In this document: positions 42,418-52,973 of the stretch, piece after piece
Layout of the letters: each line of letters opens with the position of its first letter
Position numbering within the stretch: position 1 is the first letter of the stretch
From: GCA-001856825 sp049965815
GTDB lineage: Archaea; Thermoplasmatota; Thermoplasmata; Thermoplasmatales; GCA-001856825
Assembly: GCA_049965815.1 (NCBI GenBank)
Contig: JBMFVV010000008.1
Span: forward strand, 1 to 59,798
DNA length: 59,798 nucleotides
Direction: 5' to 3'
Notes under the pieces: model-generated
The model's database searches: none
The model's input: only the letters and a program-made list of their open reading frames with translations
What the model was told of the DNA's origin: nothing
Program-made: the position numbers and the translations under genes

Positions 42418-43158
42418 TCAGATCGCAGTCTCCTTGAACAGGCTACGATACTGACTGAGTTCTGTGATGTATCTAGGTATCAGAAGATTTTCCCTGCCTA
42501 TCTTTGATTCCCCCCAGTGCCTGGAATCGAAATAATATGGCATCTCAACAAACTGCTTGTCGGCATTGTTTGCAATTATTGGTATCAATATTTTATAACC
42601 CCTGCGATTGCCTAAGCTGGTGAAGAGCCTTTCATATGGAATAACGATCTTCTTCCCAATAGCGAAGAATCCTGATATAGGGTCCCTGAAATTTCTTGTT
42701 TGTGGGACAATCAAGTGGCAAAGGGATATCGCGAGTGATGTGGCCGAAGTTCTATAAGGGTCCCTCTTGTTGATTGAGCTCCCGTCGACAAATCTACTCA
42801 TGACGACAGAATCAATTCCGTCTTTGATTCTGCTTATCATCTTTGGGATAAGCTCTGGAGGGTGCTGAAGGTCAGCATCCATAACCACCTTTATCCCCCC
42901 TTTGGATTCCTTCAGTCCTTTCAAATTGGAACTTAATAGGCCATTTCTTCGTGGATTTACTATCGCCTTAAGAGAACTGTCTCTGCCAGAAATTTCCTCA
43001 AGAAGTTCTGCAGTTCCATCACTGCTGTTGTCGTCAACAACTAGAATCTCATAAGGACTATTTCCCATCACGCTGCGAACTCTCTCGACGAACTGTAATA
43101 TATTCCCCCTTTCGTTCAGGGTCGCAGTCACTATACTTACAGAAATACCGGAGTCCAC
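42418..43158 (-). CDS. dolichol-phosphate mannosyltransferase-like GT2
   Basis: A 246-residue GT2 enzyme of the DPM1 type: SIVTATLNERGNI at the start, VVDDNSSDGTAEL, MDADLQHPPELIP (metal-binding) and the FRDPISGFFAIGKK acceptor segment. It lacks the C-terminal membrane helices of some relatives. It would make a polyprenyl-phosphate sugar, the donor for GT-C enzymes such as the one next door. GTG 43158 fits a TTATTAAGT box about 26 nt upstream. Confidence 0.9.
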   Translation of the reverse strand: MDSGISVSIVTATLNERGNILQFVERVRSVMGNSPYEILVVDDNSSDGTAELLEEISGRDSSLKAIVNPRRNGLLSSNLKGLKESKGGIKVVMDADLQHPPELIPKMISRIKDGIDSVVMSRFVDGSSINKRDPYRTSATSLAISLCHLIVPQTRNFRDPISGFFAIGKKIVIPYERLFTSLGNRRGYKILIPIIANNADKQFVEMPYYFDSRHWGESKIGRENLLIPRYITELSQYRSLFKETAI

Positions 43159-43242
43159 GTATAATAACTTAAAGTCAACTTAATAACCTTTTCCTTGCTA
43201 AAAGCTGACTGTTAATGAATGTCTGCAACCCGATCAAAAAAA

Positions 43243-43252
43243 TATTTTATAC
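43243..43252 (+). promoter_or_regulatory. TATA box of the DUF488 gene
   Basis: TATTTTATAC centred 26 nt before ATG 43273, which shows the true start lies 18 codons inside the open frame. Confidence 0.6.
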
Positions 43253-43272
43253 GAATGCATCTATATTCTACT

Positions 43273-43626
43273 ATGATTAGCGTTTCTAGGATCTATGGCC
43301 ATTCATTTCCAGACAAAGGATACCGGATCCTAGTCGACAGGCTGTGGCCAAGGGGGGTATCAAAGGATAAGATCCGGCTGGATGCGTGGATGAAGGATAT
43401 TGCCCCTTCAAACGGACTCAGAAAGTGGTTTTCTCACGATCCGGAAAAGTGGGATGAATTCAGGAATAGGTACTTCAAAGAGCTTGACAATAACCCAAAT
43501 GTGGAAAAGCTGATGGACATATGCAGGAAGAACGACGTGATATTCCTATTTTCATCCAAGGAGGCCAGTCTGAACAACGCCTACGCCTTGAAACAGTATA
43601 TCGAGGAGAGATTGAAGGGACGGTGA
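43273..43626 (+). CDS. DUF488 family protein
   Basis: A 117-residue DUF488 (YeaO-like) protein: SRIYGHSFPDKGYRILVDRL, WPRGVSKDKIRLDAW and KDIAPSNGLRKWFSHDPEKW are family blocks. The function is unsettled; the fold suggests nucleic-acid or metal-linked chemistry. The TATA box 26 nt upstream selects ATG 43273 over the open frame's earlier start. The GNAT gene follows 16 nt downstream. Confidence 0.9.
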   Translation: MISVSRIYGHSFPDKGYRILVDRLWPRGVSKDKIRLDAWMKDIAPSNGLRKWFSHDPEKWDEFRNRYFKELDNNPNVEKLMDICRKNDVIFLFSSKEASLNNAYALKQYIEERLKGR

Positions 43627-43642
43627 GCCTGCAAGATACGTT

Positions 43643-44248
43643 TTGGTGGGTTTCGTGAACGTCCGTCTCGGTAATGGAGAGATGCTTGTTGTGAAGCCTG
43701 CGGAAGAGGGGTATCTACAATCTTACATTGAGCTTGTCAGGCAGCTATCGAAGGACGGCGAATCATACATTCTGGTGAACTACTCCGGCAAGGTACCTTC
43801 GCTTGAGGATACGCGCCAGAGAGCCAGTGCGTGGAACAGGAGTGATGTGACCATGCACTTCGCAACTAAGGCGGAAGATGTTGTAGGTTACTGTGGCCAA
43901 CGTATAGGCCCATCCTACGGCGCGGAACTGCAACCGCATTTATCCGAGATGTGGTATGCCGTCTCAAAGGACTATCGCGGAACCGGACTGGTATATGCTC
44001 TGATGGACGAATCAATAAGGAGCAGGAACGTGAAGTATATCCAGGCGTATGTTGATGCAAGGAACGTAAGGTCCATGAAGCTTCTTGAGAGAATTGGCTT
44101 CAGGATGCTTGCGAGGTTAGAGGAGAACATACTGGACAAGAAGAGTGGCATGTTGGCAGACTATTGCTTCTTCAGGGGCGCCGTAGATGAGATTCTTCCC
44201 CACATATCTAGAAGAATCAGTGAGAAGGGCATCTCCGTCCTTCGTTGA
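43643..44248 (+). CDS. GNAT acetyltransferase
   Basis: A 201-residue acetyltransferase with the core MWYAVSKDYRGTGLVYALMD (acetyl-CoA loop, RGTGL) and YVDARNVRSMKLLERIGFR. It resembles RimJ/RimL-like N-acetyltransferases. TTG 43643 is a doubtful start; GTG 43655 is equally possible. It probably shares a transcript with the DUF488 gene. Confidence 0.85.
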   Translation: MVGFVNVRLGNGEMLVVKPAEEGYLQSYIELVRQLSKDGESYILVNYSGKVPSLEDTRQRASAWNRSDVTMHFATKAEDVVGYCGQRIGPSYGAELQPHLSEMWYAVSKDYRGTGLVYALMDESIRSRNVKYIQAYVDARNVRSMKLLERIGFRMLARLEENILDKKSGMLADYCFFRGAVDEILPHISRRISEKGISVLR

Positions 44249-44285
44249 GGTCGTTTTCAACTGGTGCCTGAAAGTTGTGGAGGGA

Positions 44286-44370
44286 TGCGGGGGGAGGGAT
44301 TTGAACCCTCGAACTCCTACGAGACTAGACCCTGAATCTAGTGCCTTTGACCAAGCTCGACAACCCCCGC
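44286..44370 (-). tRNA. tRNA-Leu (CAG)
   Basis: A class II tRNA with acceptor GCGGGGG/CCCCCGC, anticodon stem CTAGA/TCTAG around loop TTCAGGG (anticodon CAG), a long variable arm and T-loop GGTTCAAATCC. Discriminator A, as expected for leucine. Confidence 0.95.
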
Positions 44371-44510
44371 TGCGTTTCGTTATTATCAATATAATATTAA
44401 CCTATTTGCAGGATTAACTATGTTGTCAACAATACTGACTCTATCCGGCAAATATCTGTTAGTTCCTTTTGAACCTTAAAGGATATGAATAACCTCATCC
44501 TAACTCAAAT

Positions 44511-45542
44511 ATGAAGTACAAGAGCTTTGGGAAGACCGGAATCAAGGTTTCTGAGCTGATTTTTGGAACGTGGTATCTCCCAAATCATACAGTAAACGGC
44601 AAAAGGCAGGTGGACAAACAGGCATCCATGAAGCTGATTAGGAGAGCATACGACTTAGGAATAAACTTCTTTGACACTGCAGACGTCTACAGAGGTGTTT
44701 ACGAAAGGGAGGCGAATCCACCAAACTACGAAACAGTTGGAACTTCAGAAAAGATCCTCGGTGAGGCATTGAAGGGATACGACAGGGAGAGCTATGTTAT
44801 CTCTACCAAAGTTGTCGGCAGGACGGGACCTCTTTTAAATGATTCTGGAGCAAACAGGAAACACATAAAGAAATCAATACAGATGAGTTTGGAAAGACTT
44901 CAGATGAAGTATGTAGACTTCTACATTATCCACGGACCAGACGAAGATAGTAGTATAGACCAGACCGCCAGGACAATGAATATGCTGGAAGAGGAGGGAT
45001 TGATACTGCACTATGGGATATCAAACCATTCTGCGCTGGACATAGTCAGATTCCTCAACCTGAAATATTTCTCTGCACTAGAACCCCCAAGCTTCATTCA
45101 GGACAAATACAACCTGTTGGAGAGGGAACTGGAGGAGAATAACATAAAGATTGCGGAGGACAATTCCCTTGCATCCATGATTTATAGCCCTCTTGCACAA
45201 GGTGTTCTTGCCGGGAGATATCTAAAGAAAGACATGAAAGATTCAAGGCTTGAATATGAGAATTGGTTTTCACGGAAGAAAACAGATAGAGACGACTACA
45301 AAGGTTATTGGCTTCATGAGAGCAACAAGGAGACTTTAGAAAGATTAGCGGAGGTCTCTGCATCCAGGGGGATAACTATGTCTCAATTGGCCCTTTCATG
45401 GCTCATAAACAGGGGGAAATACATATTCCCGATAATAGGGGCAACGAGAGTAGAACAGCTAGAAGAAAACGTTGACAGTATGGGAGTATCCCTATCTACA
45501 GAGGAAGTAAGTAAACTGGCCCAAATGTTCTCAAAAAGATAA
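44511..45542 (+). CDS. aldo/keto reductase
   Basis: A 343-residue TIM-barrel NADPH-dependent reductase. The catalytic tetrad is in place: Asp in FFDTADVY, Tyr of the same motif, Lys in VISTKVVG and His in FYIIHGPD. The closing GATRVEQLEENVDS binds NADP. The sequence resembles the KCNAB/YghZ subfamily, which reduces small aldehydes such as methylglyoxal. Monocistronic. Confidence 0.93.
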   Translation: MKYKSFGKTGIKVSELIFGTWYLPNHTVNGKRQVDKQASMKLIRRAYDLGINFFDTADVYRGVYEREANPPNYETVGTSEKILGEALKGYDRESYVISTKVVGRTGPLLNDSGANRKHIKKSIQMSLERLQMKYVDFYIIHGPDEDSSIDQTARTMNMLEEEGLILHYGISNHSALDIVRFLNLKYFSALEPPSFIQDKYNLLERELEENNIKIAEDNSLASMIYSPLAQGVLAGRYLKKDMKDSRLEYENWFSRKKTDRDDYKGYWLHESNKETLERLAEVSASRGITMSQLALSWLINRGKYIFPIIGATRVEQLEENVDSMGVSLSTEEVSKLAQMFSKR

Positions 45543-45853
45543 TCCGCTATTTCCGGCATCCAGCATCTCTAGAATGGAAGGACTGCGGTACTCTCTATCG
45601 TTACCTTTGGATTAAAAGATGCCATAATATTCCGCGGGACAGATTGACAGTAACACGGAGGATATGCTTAATTCTTTGAGCCTTAGCTATTGTGCCTATT
45701 TTGTACTGCAAACCAAATAATTCAGCTGAATGCTTATTGCTAATTTTTTCTCAGAGAATATGAAGAAAAGACAACCTTAGGCATACGTGGGAGAATATTA
45801 GCATTAAATTTTTAAAAATCTAATGACAAAATGTACAAACCGCATTTCATAAT
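45543..45853. other. intergenic stretch, no gene seen
   Basis: AT-rich spacer between the aldo/keto reductase and the 3' side of the 23S transcription unit. I see no convincing open frame or RNA here. Confidence 0.4.
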
Positions 45854-45861
45854 AAAAAAAA
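45854..45861 (-). terminator. T8 tract ending the 23S transcript
   Basis: Eight A on the plus strand, hence T8 on the minus strand, just past the processing stem. Archaeal RNA polymerase terminates at such oligo-T runs. Confidence 0.6.
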
Positions 45862-45873
45862 GATGCTCATATA

Positions 45874-45888
45874 TCAGCAAGGGTTAGA
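45874..45888 (-). other. 3' arm of the pre-23S processing stem
   Basis: On the RNA this reads UCUAACCCUUGCUGA and pairs with the 5' arm at 48829-48844, leaving a single bulged base. Confidence 0.75.
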
Positions 45889-45894
45889 TTGATG

Positions 45895-48825
<2,931 letters not shown>

Positions 48826-48828
48826 CTT

Positions 48829-48844
48829 TCTAACCCTTTGCTGA
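48829..48844 (-). other. 5' arm of the pre-23S processing stem
   Basis: RNA sequence UCAGCAAAGGGUUAGA, complementary to the 3' arm at 45874-45888. The helix brings both rRNA ends together for endonuclease cleavage. Confidence 0.75.
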
Positions 48845-48877
48845 CCTTCATTAATCCAAAATGGATTTCAGTCCTTC

Positions 48878-48900
48878 CCCTGTGACTATATTTCACAGGG
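48878..48900 (-). other. hairpin in the 23S leader
   Basis: An 8-bp inverted repeat (CCCTGTGA and TCACAGGG) with a 7-nt loop between the promoter and the processing stem; a smaller AATCC/GGATT hairpin lies at 48853-48867. Confidence 0.5.
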
Positions 48901-48933
48901 TGCATAATGAGCAAAAGAACCATAACAACACTC

Positions 48934-48946
48934 CGTATATATAGAT
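48934..48946 (-). promoter_or_regulatory. 23S rRNA promoter
   Basis: A strong box reading AATCTATATATACG on the minus strand. Transcription would begin near 48914, ahead of the leader hairpins. Confidence 0.6.
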
Positions 48947-49090
48947 TTCTTATTGTCTATTCTTCGCCATTTTCCTAATTCTCCAGAACTGATTAAGTTT
49001 TCTAGGTTTACCATATTAGGGGAAATGACTGTTGTACCTGAAACTCTCGTTAGCGTCCAAGCACAATTTCGGGGCACAGAAGAATGGGGT

Positions 49091-49705
49091 TCAGGCTTCC
49101 TTGCCCTCTAGTATCTTTCCAAGGCCCTGTTTAACGATTATACTGGCATACTTTAGCGGAAGTGTCACTATATCTTCCTTTCTCAGATTTACCGGCTTTC
49201 CCATTATTGAAATGCCCTTGATTTCCTGCAGGATGTATACTACCACATTCTTTTCTTCATCCTCTTCCTGTGCGTCCTCTTCCTCTGTTTCCTCTTTTAC
49301 TTCTTCCGCTTCCTTCTTAGGGATTATGACTTCACCCTGCTCCAGCTGCGACGCAAATTCGTTGACTGATTTCACTATGTTCTCGAAGAAAATCTGTTCT
49401 TCAGGGGTCATCCTTCCTTCCAGTTCTTCCTTCTCGTTGTTTGCCTTTGCCTTCAGTATCTTTGATATTCTGAGTTCTATAATCTTCTTTAGGTACCTTT
49501 CTGATGATTCTAATTCGTTTGTGAGTTTTCCTATCTGCCTTGAGTTCTTCTTGACCGTTTCTGTCTCGATTCTCTCCTTTAGTCTCTCAAGATAATCCCT
49601 TGCCTCTTTGTAAAATTGAACTGAGACTGGTTCTAGCGAATAGTCGTTCTTAACCTCTAACCGAAGTAACGCATTGAGGTAACCCTCATTGACCTCTCCC
49701 TTCAT
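49091..49705 (-). CDS. gins51: DNA replication factor GINS, GINS51 type
   Basis: A GINS subunit, part of the archaeal replicative helicase complex with Cdc45/GAN and MCM. Counted from ATG 49705 it has 204 residues: a helical A-domain (VQFYKEARDYLERLKERIET onward), a very acidic linker (EEVKEETEEEDAQEEDEE) and a C-terminal B-domain (YILQEIKGISIMGKPV, EDIVTLPLKYASIIVKQG). That A-then-B order marks the GINS51 (Gins15) class. A box at 49728-49735 lies 26 nt before ATG 49705, so the upstream ATG at 49738 is not the start. A palindrome lies just upstream. Confidence 0.9.
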   Translation of the reverse strand: MKGEVNEGYLNALLRLEVKNDYSLEPVSVQFYKEARDYLERLKERIETETVKKNSRQIGKLTNELESSERYLKKIIELRISKILKAKANNEKEELEGRMTPEEQIFFENIVKSVNEFASQLEQGEVIIPKKEAEEVKEETEEEDAQEEDEEKNVVVYILQEIKGISIMGKPVNLRKEDIVTLPLKYASIIVKQGLGKILEGKEA

Positions 49706-49727
49706 CCTTTGTCCAGTAACTTTATGG

Positions 49728-49735
49728 ATAAATAT
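49728..49735 (-). promoter_or_regulatory. TATA box of gins51
   Basis: ATATTTAT on the minus strand, centred 26 nt before ATG 49705; sets the shorter start. Confidence 0.6.
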
Positions 49736-49743
49736 CATTTCTT

Positions 49744-49759
49744 TTCTAACACGTTAGAA
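49744..49759. repeat. 16-bp palindrome upstream of the gins51 promoter
   Basis: TTCTAAC and GTTAGAA separated by two bases. Its place directly upstream of the TATA box suits an operator or activator site. Confidence 0.5.
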
Positions 49760-49790
49760 ATCAGGTCACTTGTAATCTTGAAATCGTTTC

Positions 49791-50689
49791 TCATGGGTGA
49801 ATCAGCCTGCTTCTTCCCATTACCTGAAAACACTCATGTCTTCCCCTGGAACTTCCTGAATCAAGAGTAATCCTTCCAACAAAATGAATAGCCTTGTCCT
49901 TTGCAATTTTCTCCTTCAGCATGGATATGACATCTGATCTCTCATATTGTAGAAATCCATTAGTGTCATCCCCTTGATCCCTTCGAGCAACGATATTCCC
50001 CTTGTTATCAGGTCCTCCATCCTTGGCCCCACCATTGGGTCTGTGTACTGTACTTCTCTAGAAGACCTCAATATTGATACAAAATCTTCTGCAACTCTGT
50101 ACGCTAACCCTTTGTCATTCCAGCTACCTATTAAATTGAGTGAGTTCTGCGAGTCGGGCGAGACGACATATTTCTTGTAATCAGATTCCTCCATTTTCTT
50201 GGCGGTATCGCCATGGGGGTTTATCAGTATGACCTTCCCAAGTTGTTATTCAGTATATGATTCATAGCCCCGATTATCATCGAGCTCTTTCGAGCCCCGG
50301 ATGAACCTACAATAAAATTGTGTGGATTCCTTCTTGAATCGATGAAAACATCTCCCCCTGTTTGGCATGGTACCTACCTTGACGTCTCCTTTGTCGTTCG
50401 AATGCGCCTTGGTTGGAATAAATTGATGGATCTCCCACCAGGCAATCATGGGACTCTTCAATCCAAATTTTCCCTTTCTAGCACTCACGTTTGGCGAAGA
50501 GAAAATGTGACAGAGATAGTTACCAAGATTGCTGTTGTCAAATTCTAAGGAAATTTTCCAGCCATTTACCTCATTGACCTTTCTATCCGTGACTCTTTCC
50601 CTTAGGACTTCTTTCCCAATTGATTGAGAAAGGTGAGATTCTATTGAAAGTTTTATAAAGCCAGATTTCTCCTCGTTCAATAGTTGCAC
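49791..50689 (-). pseudogene. HerA/VirB4-type DNA-translocating ATPase, multiply frameshifted remnant
   Basis: Reading across frames on the minus strand gives one decayed ATPase. The first part (50689 to about 50350) is unassigned. A +1 shift at a GGGGG run leads into GDVFIDSRRNPHNFIVGSSG, a P-loop reading GSSGARKSS in which the usual GxGK glycine is Arg. A second shift near 50235 leads to KVILINPHGDTAKKMEESDY, a Walker-B-like INPHGD stretch. A third shift near 49915 leads to DVISMLKEKIAKDKAIHFV, which stops at 49791. The order matches HerA/TraC-type ATPases of conjugative plasmids and archaeal mobile elements, and the C-terminal part is missing. It is a fossil of an integrated element beside gins51 and the 23S gene. 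Confidence 0.75.
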
Positions 50690-50776
50690 ATTCTCCGAAT
50701 TTTAATTGAAGGAAGTGCCAGCTTGTACAGGGGGAATTTCAATGCATAAAATAGAATACCACTGTGATCATTATAA

Positions 50777-51886
50777 GTGACAATCATGGCCGACTTCGCA
50801 AATGAAATAAAATCAAGGATTAGATTACTCCAAAAATGGATGTCTAAAGAAAACATAAATGCAGTTTATCTAACTCCTGGAGACAACTTCTATTACTCAA
50901 CGGGCTTTAACGCAGATTCAATGGAACGTCTTCTTGCGGCTGTTATTACCCAAGAGAGGTCAATCATGATAAGTCCCCTGATGCTTGAGGAGCAGGTAGG
51001 CGGAACTCCCTGGCCTGGAGAAGTTGTTACATGGAAGGATGGAGAAGACCCCTACAAACGTGTTCTAGAAGTATTTACAAAAAATAATATCAAAACACTT
51101 GCAGTTGAAAGGAGAATCAGCTATTCAGATGTTCTAAGATTTAAAAAAATGGGCGTGAGGAAATTTAAGTTCTCTGATGATGTGTTCAATTCTTGGAGAA
51201 TCATAAAGAGCAAAAATGAGATTGAATTCATTAGGACGGCAGTCAAAAGTTCCGAAGCATCATACCAGAAAACGTTAGAGGAGATCCATAAGGGAATAAC
51301 TGAGGTGGAGCTGGCAGGCATACTCGAGTACAATTTTAAATTACATTCTCTACAGTCTCTAGCCTTCGAAAGTATAGTTGCATTTGGGGAAAATGCTGGT
51401 ATCCCTCACCACATTCCATCAGATAGAAAGCTCAGGTCGGGAGATGTCGTATTGATTGACTTTGGAGGAAAATATATGGGTTATTCCTCTGACACAACCC
51501 GAACCTGTGCCTACGATAAGATTCAACCCAAGATGAGAGCAGTATATGGAGTTGTAAAGGAAGCACAGGAGAGTGCTCTACAGAACATCACAAGAGATTC
51601 CACATATAATTCCATCGACAAAACTGCACGTGACCTGATTACTAAACGGGGGTATGGCGAATACTTCACTCACAGGTTAGGCCACGGACTTGGAATTGCC
51701 GTTCACGAGGAACCGTATTTGAACTCGATTAACAAGCAGATTATACAAAAAGGGGCAGTTTTCACAATTGAACCCGGCATTTATCTCAAGGGAGTGGGGG
51801 GGGTAAGAATAGAAGATACGGTGACGTTCGACGGAAAAAAGGCATTCCCGTTCAACGAACTATCAAAGGAGCTGGCAATAATCTAG
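50777..51886 (+). CDS. pepQ: M24B metallopeptidase (Xaa-Pro dipeptidase/aminopeptidase type)
   Basis: A 369-residue creatinase-fold peptidase. The five metal ligands are present: Asp228 and Asp239 (LIDFGG, SSDTTRT), His303 (LGHGLG), Glu332 (IEPGIYL) and Glu346 (VRIEDTV). It trims prolyl peptides, fitting a peptide-eating lifestyle. A CATAAAATA box (50745-50754) is centred 26 nt before GTG 50777; ATG 50786 is the alternative. Monocistronic. Confidence 0.93.
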   Translation: MTIMADFANEIKSRIRLLQKWMSKENINAVYLTPGDNFYYSTGFNADSMERLLAAVITQERSIMISPLMLEEQVGGTPWPGEVVTWKDGEDPYKRVLEVFTKNNIKTLAVERRISYSDVLRFKKMGVRKFKFSDDVFNSWRIIKSKNEIEFIRTAVKSSEASYQKTLEEIHKGITEVELAGILEYNFKLHSLQSLAFESIVAFGENAGIPHHIPSDRKLRSGDVVLIDFGGKYMGYSSDTTRTCAYDKIQPKMRAVYGVVKEAQESALQNITRDSTYNSIDKTARDLITKRGYGEYFTHRLGHGLGIAVHEEPYLNSINKQIIQKGAVFTIEPGIYLKGVGGVRIEDTVTFDGKKAFPFNELSKELAII

Positions 51887-51962
51887 ACGACTCTTCATAA
51901 TCCACTTTCTTCAATAAAGCTACTATAATCTTAGGGTTTTAGAATAGAACCTGAGCAACAAA

Positions 51963-51972
51963 GATAATAATT
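51963..51972 (+). promoter_or_regulatory. TATA box of the topoisomerase VI operon region
   Basis: GATAATAATT centred about 25 nt before ATG 51992, the first gene of the run. Confidence 0.5.
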
Positions 51973-51991
51973 TGTGTACAATTCTATAATC

Positions 51992-52180
51992 ATGGAAGAG
52001 AAGTGCGATGTTGCAGGTTGTTCGAACCCTAAATTCAGGACAATAGGCAGGAAATCTGTTGAAAAGATATTCACCTTGAATTCGAAAGGGACAAAGGCGC
52101 ATCTGTGCAAGGAACACTACAAACAATACAAGAAAGCAACAAAGAAAGATAGAGAAATTGACAGGCTAAACTGGGTTTAA
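51992..52180 (+). CDS. small cysteine/histidine protein, possible zinc finger
   Basis: A 62-residue protein from ATG 51992: CDVAGCSNPKF near the start and AHLCKEHYKQYKK later give a C-x4-C...C-x2-H pattern that could hold zinc. The rest is very basic. It looks like a small nucleic-acid-binding protein. It lies upstream of the topoisomerase VI genes with a gap of 22 nt to the HTH gene. Function unknown. Confidence 0.65.
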   Translation: MEEKCDVAGCSNPKFRTIGRKSVEKIFTLNSKGTKAHLCKEHYKQYKKATKKDREIDRLNWV

Positions 52181-52202
52181 ATCTGCAGTGAGGAGAGATC
52201 GG

Positions 52203-52973
52203 ATGCAAGACTTCCATGAGTTCAGGGAAAAAGGGAATCTCACCTCAGCACTGATCATAATAGAACTCTTGAAGGGCAAAAAAAAGTTAAGGGAGATATC
52301 CACAGATCTTAAGATGACGCCGCAGGGAACATCTGTTTATCTGAAAAATCTTCAAAAGCATAATTTAGTAGACTCTAACAACACTCCAACGCCACAGGGG
52401 GTAGCCTTCCTGCAGCAGATACTCTCGACAATTTCACAATTTGTAGAGAGTGCCTATGAAGACACCGGCATTATCTCTTCTTGCGAAGCCATCGCTTGGG
52501 ATGACCTGGAAAAAGGTGATAGGGTCAGTCTCTCGATGCATAAGGGCATACTGTACGCTAGCAAGAAAAATAGGAAAGGTTCTAGTGGAGTAGCTGATTT
52601 TAAGGTCAGGAAAGGAGAGCCAGTTAGGATCTCGAAGATTGAGGGCATAATCAACCATAAGGTAGGTGAATTCTACGTTCTACCAATAGACTTTGAAGAC
52701 TTTAATCCCCAAGGGCTAAAGAAGCTGAAGAATATGATAGAAGACAAAAATGTGGAATATGTCGGGGCATATGGTATCCTCGCTTATGAAATGTGCAACC
52801 GTGCTGGCATCAAGACAAACATATATGCACCTGTTGAAGGATGCATCGAAGCAGGGGCCAAGGGATTAACCAGTCTCCTGATCTATTCTCCTGAAATGGC
52901 TCGCTTCTTCTTCCAGAAACTCTCTGCAAACATACATAAGTACAGAATAAATCCCAAATTCGTAGAGATATGA
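52203..52973 (+). CDS. archaeal HTH regulator with C-terminal effector-like domain
   Basis: A protein of 256 residues from ATG 52203, chosen because a GAGGAGA ribosome-binding site lies 6 nt before it. The N-terminus is a winged helix (LREISTDLKMTPQGTSVYLK, NLQKHNLVD). The rest is an alpha/beta domain with EAIAWDDLEKGDRVSLSMHK, GVADFKVRKGEPVRISKIEG and VEYVGAYGILAYEMCNRAG, which could bind a ligand. It overlaps the top6B start (ATGA), so it is co-expressed with topoisomerase VI and may regulate the operon. Confidence 0.75.
   Translation: MQDFHEFREKGNLTSALIIIELLKGKKKLREISTDLKMTPQGTSVYLKNLQKHNLVDSNNTPTPQGVAFLQQILSTISQFVESAYEDTGIISSCEAIAWDDLEKGDRVSLSMHKGILYASKKNRKGSSGVADFKVRKGEPVRISKIEGIINHKVGEFYVLPIDFEDFNPQGLKKLKNMIEDKNVEYVGAYGILAYEMCNRAGIKTNIYAPVEGCIEAGAKGLTSLLIYSPEMARFFFQKLSANIHKYRINPKFVEI

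Noticed and set aside
49032..49595. Plus-strand frame of 187 codons
   Set aside because: Ser/Phe-rich antisense shadow of the acidic and lysine-rich GINS51 gene.
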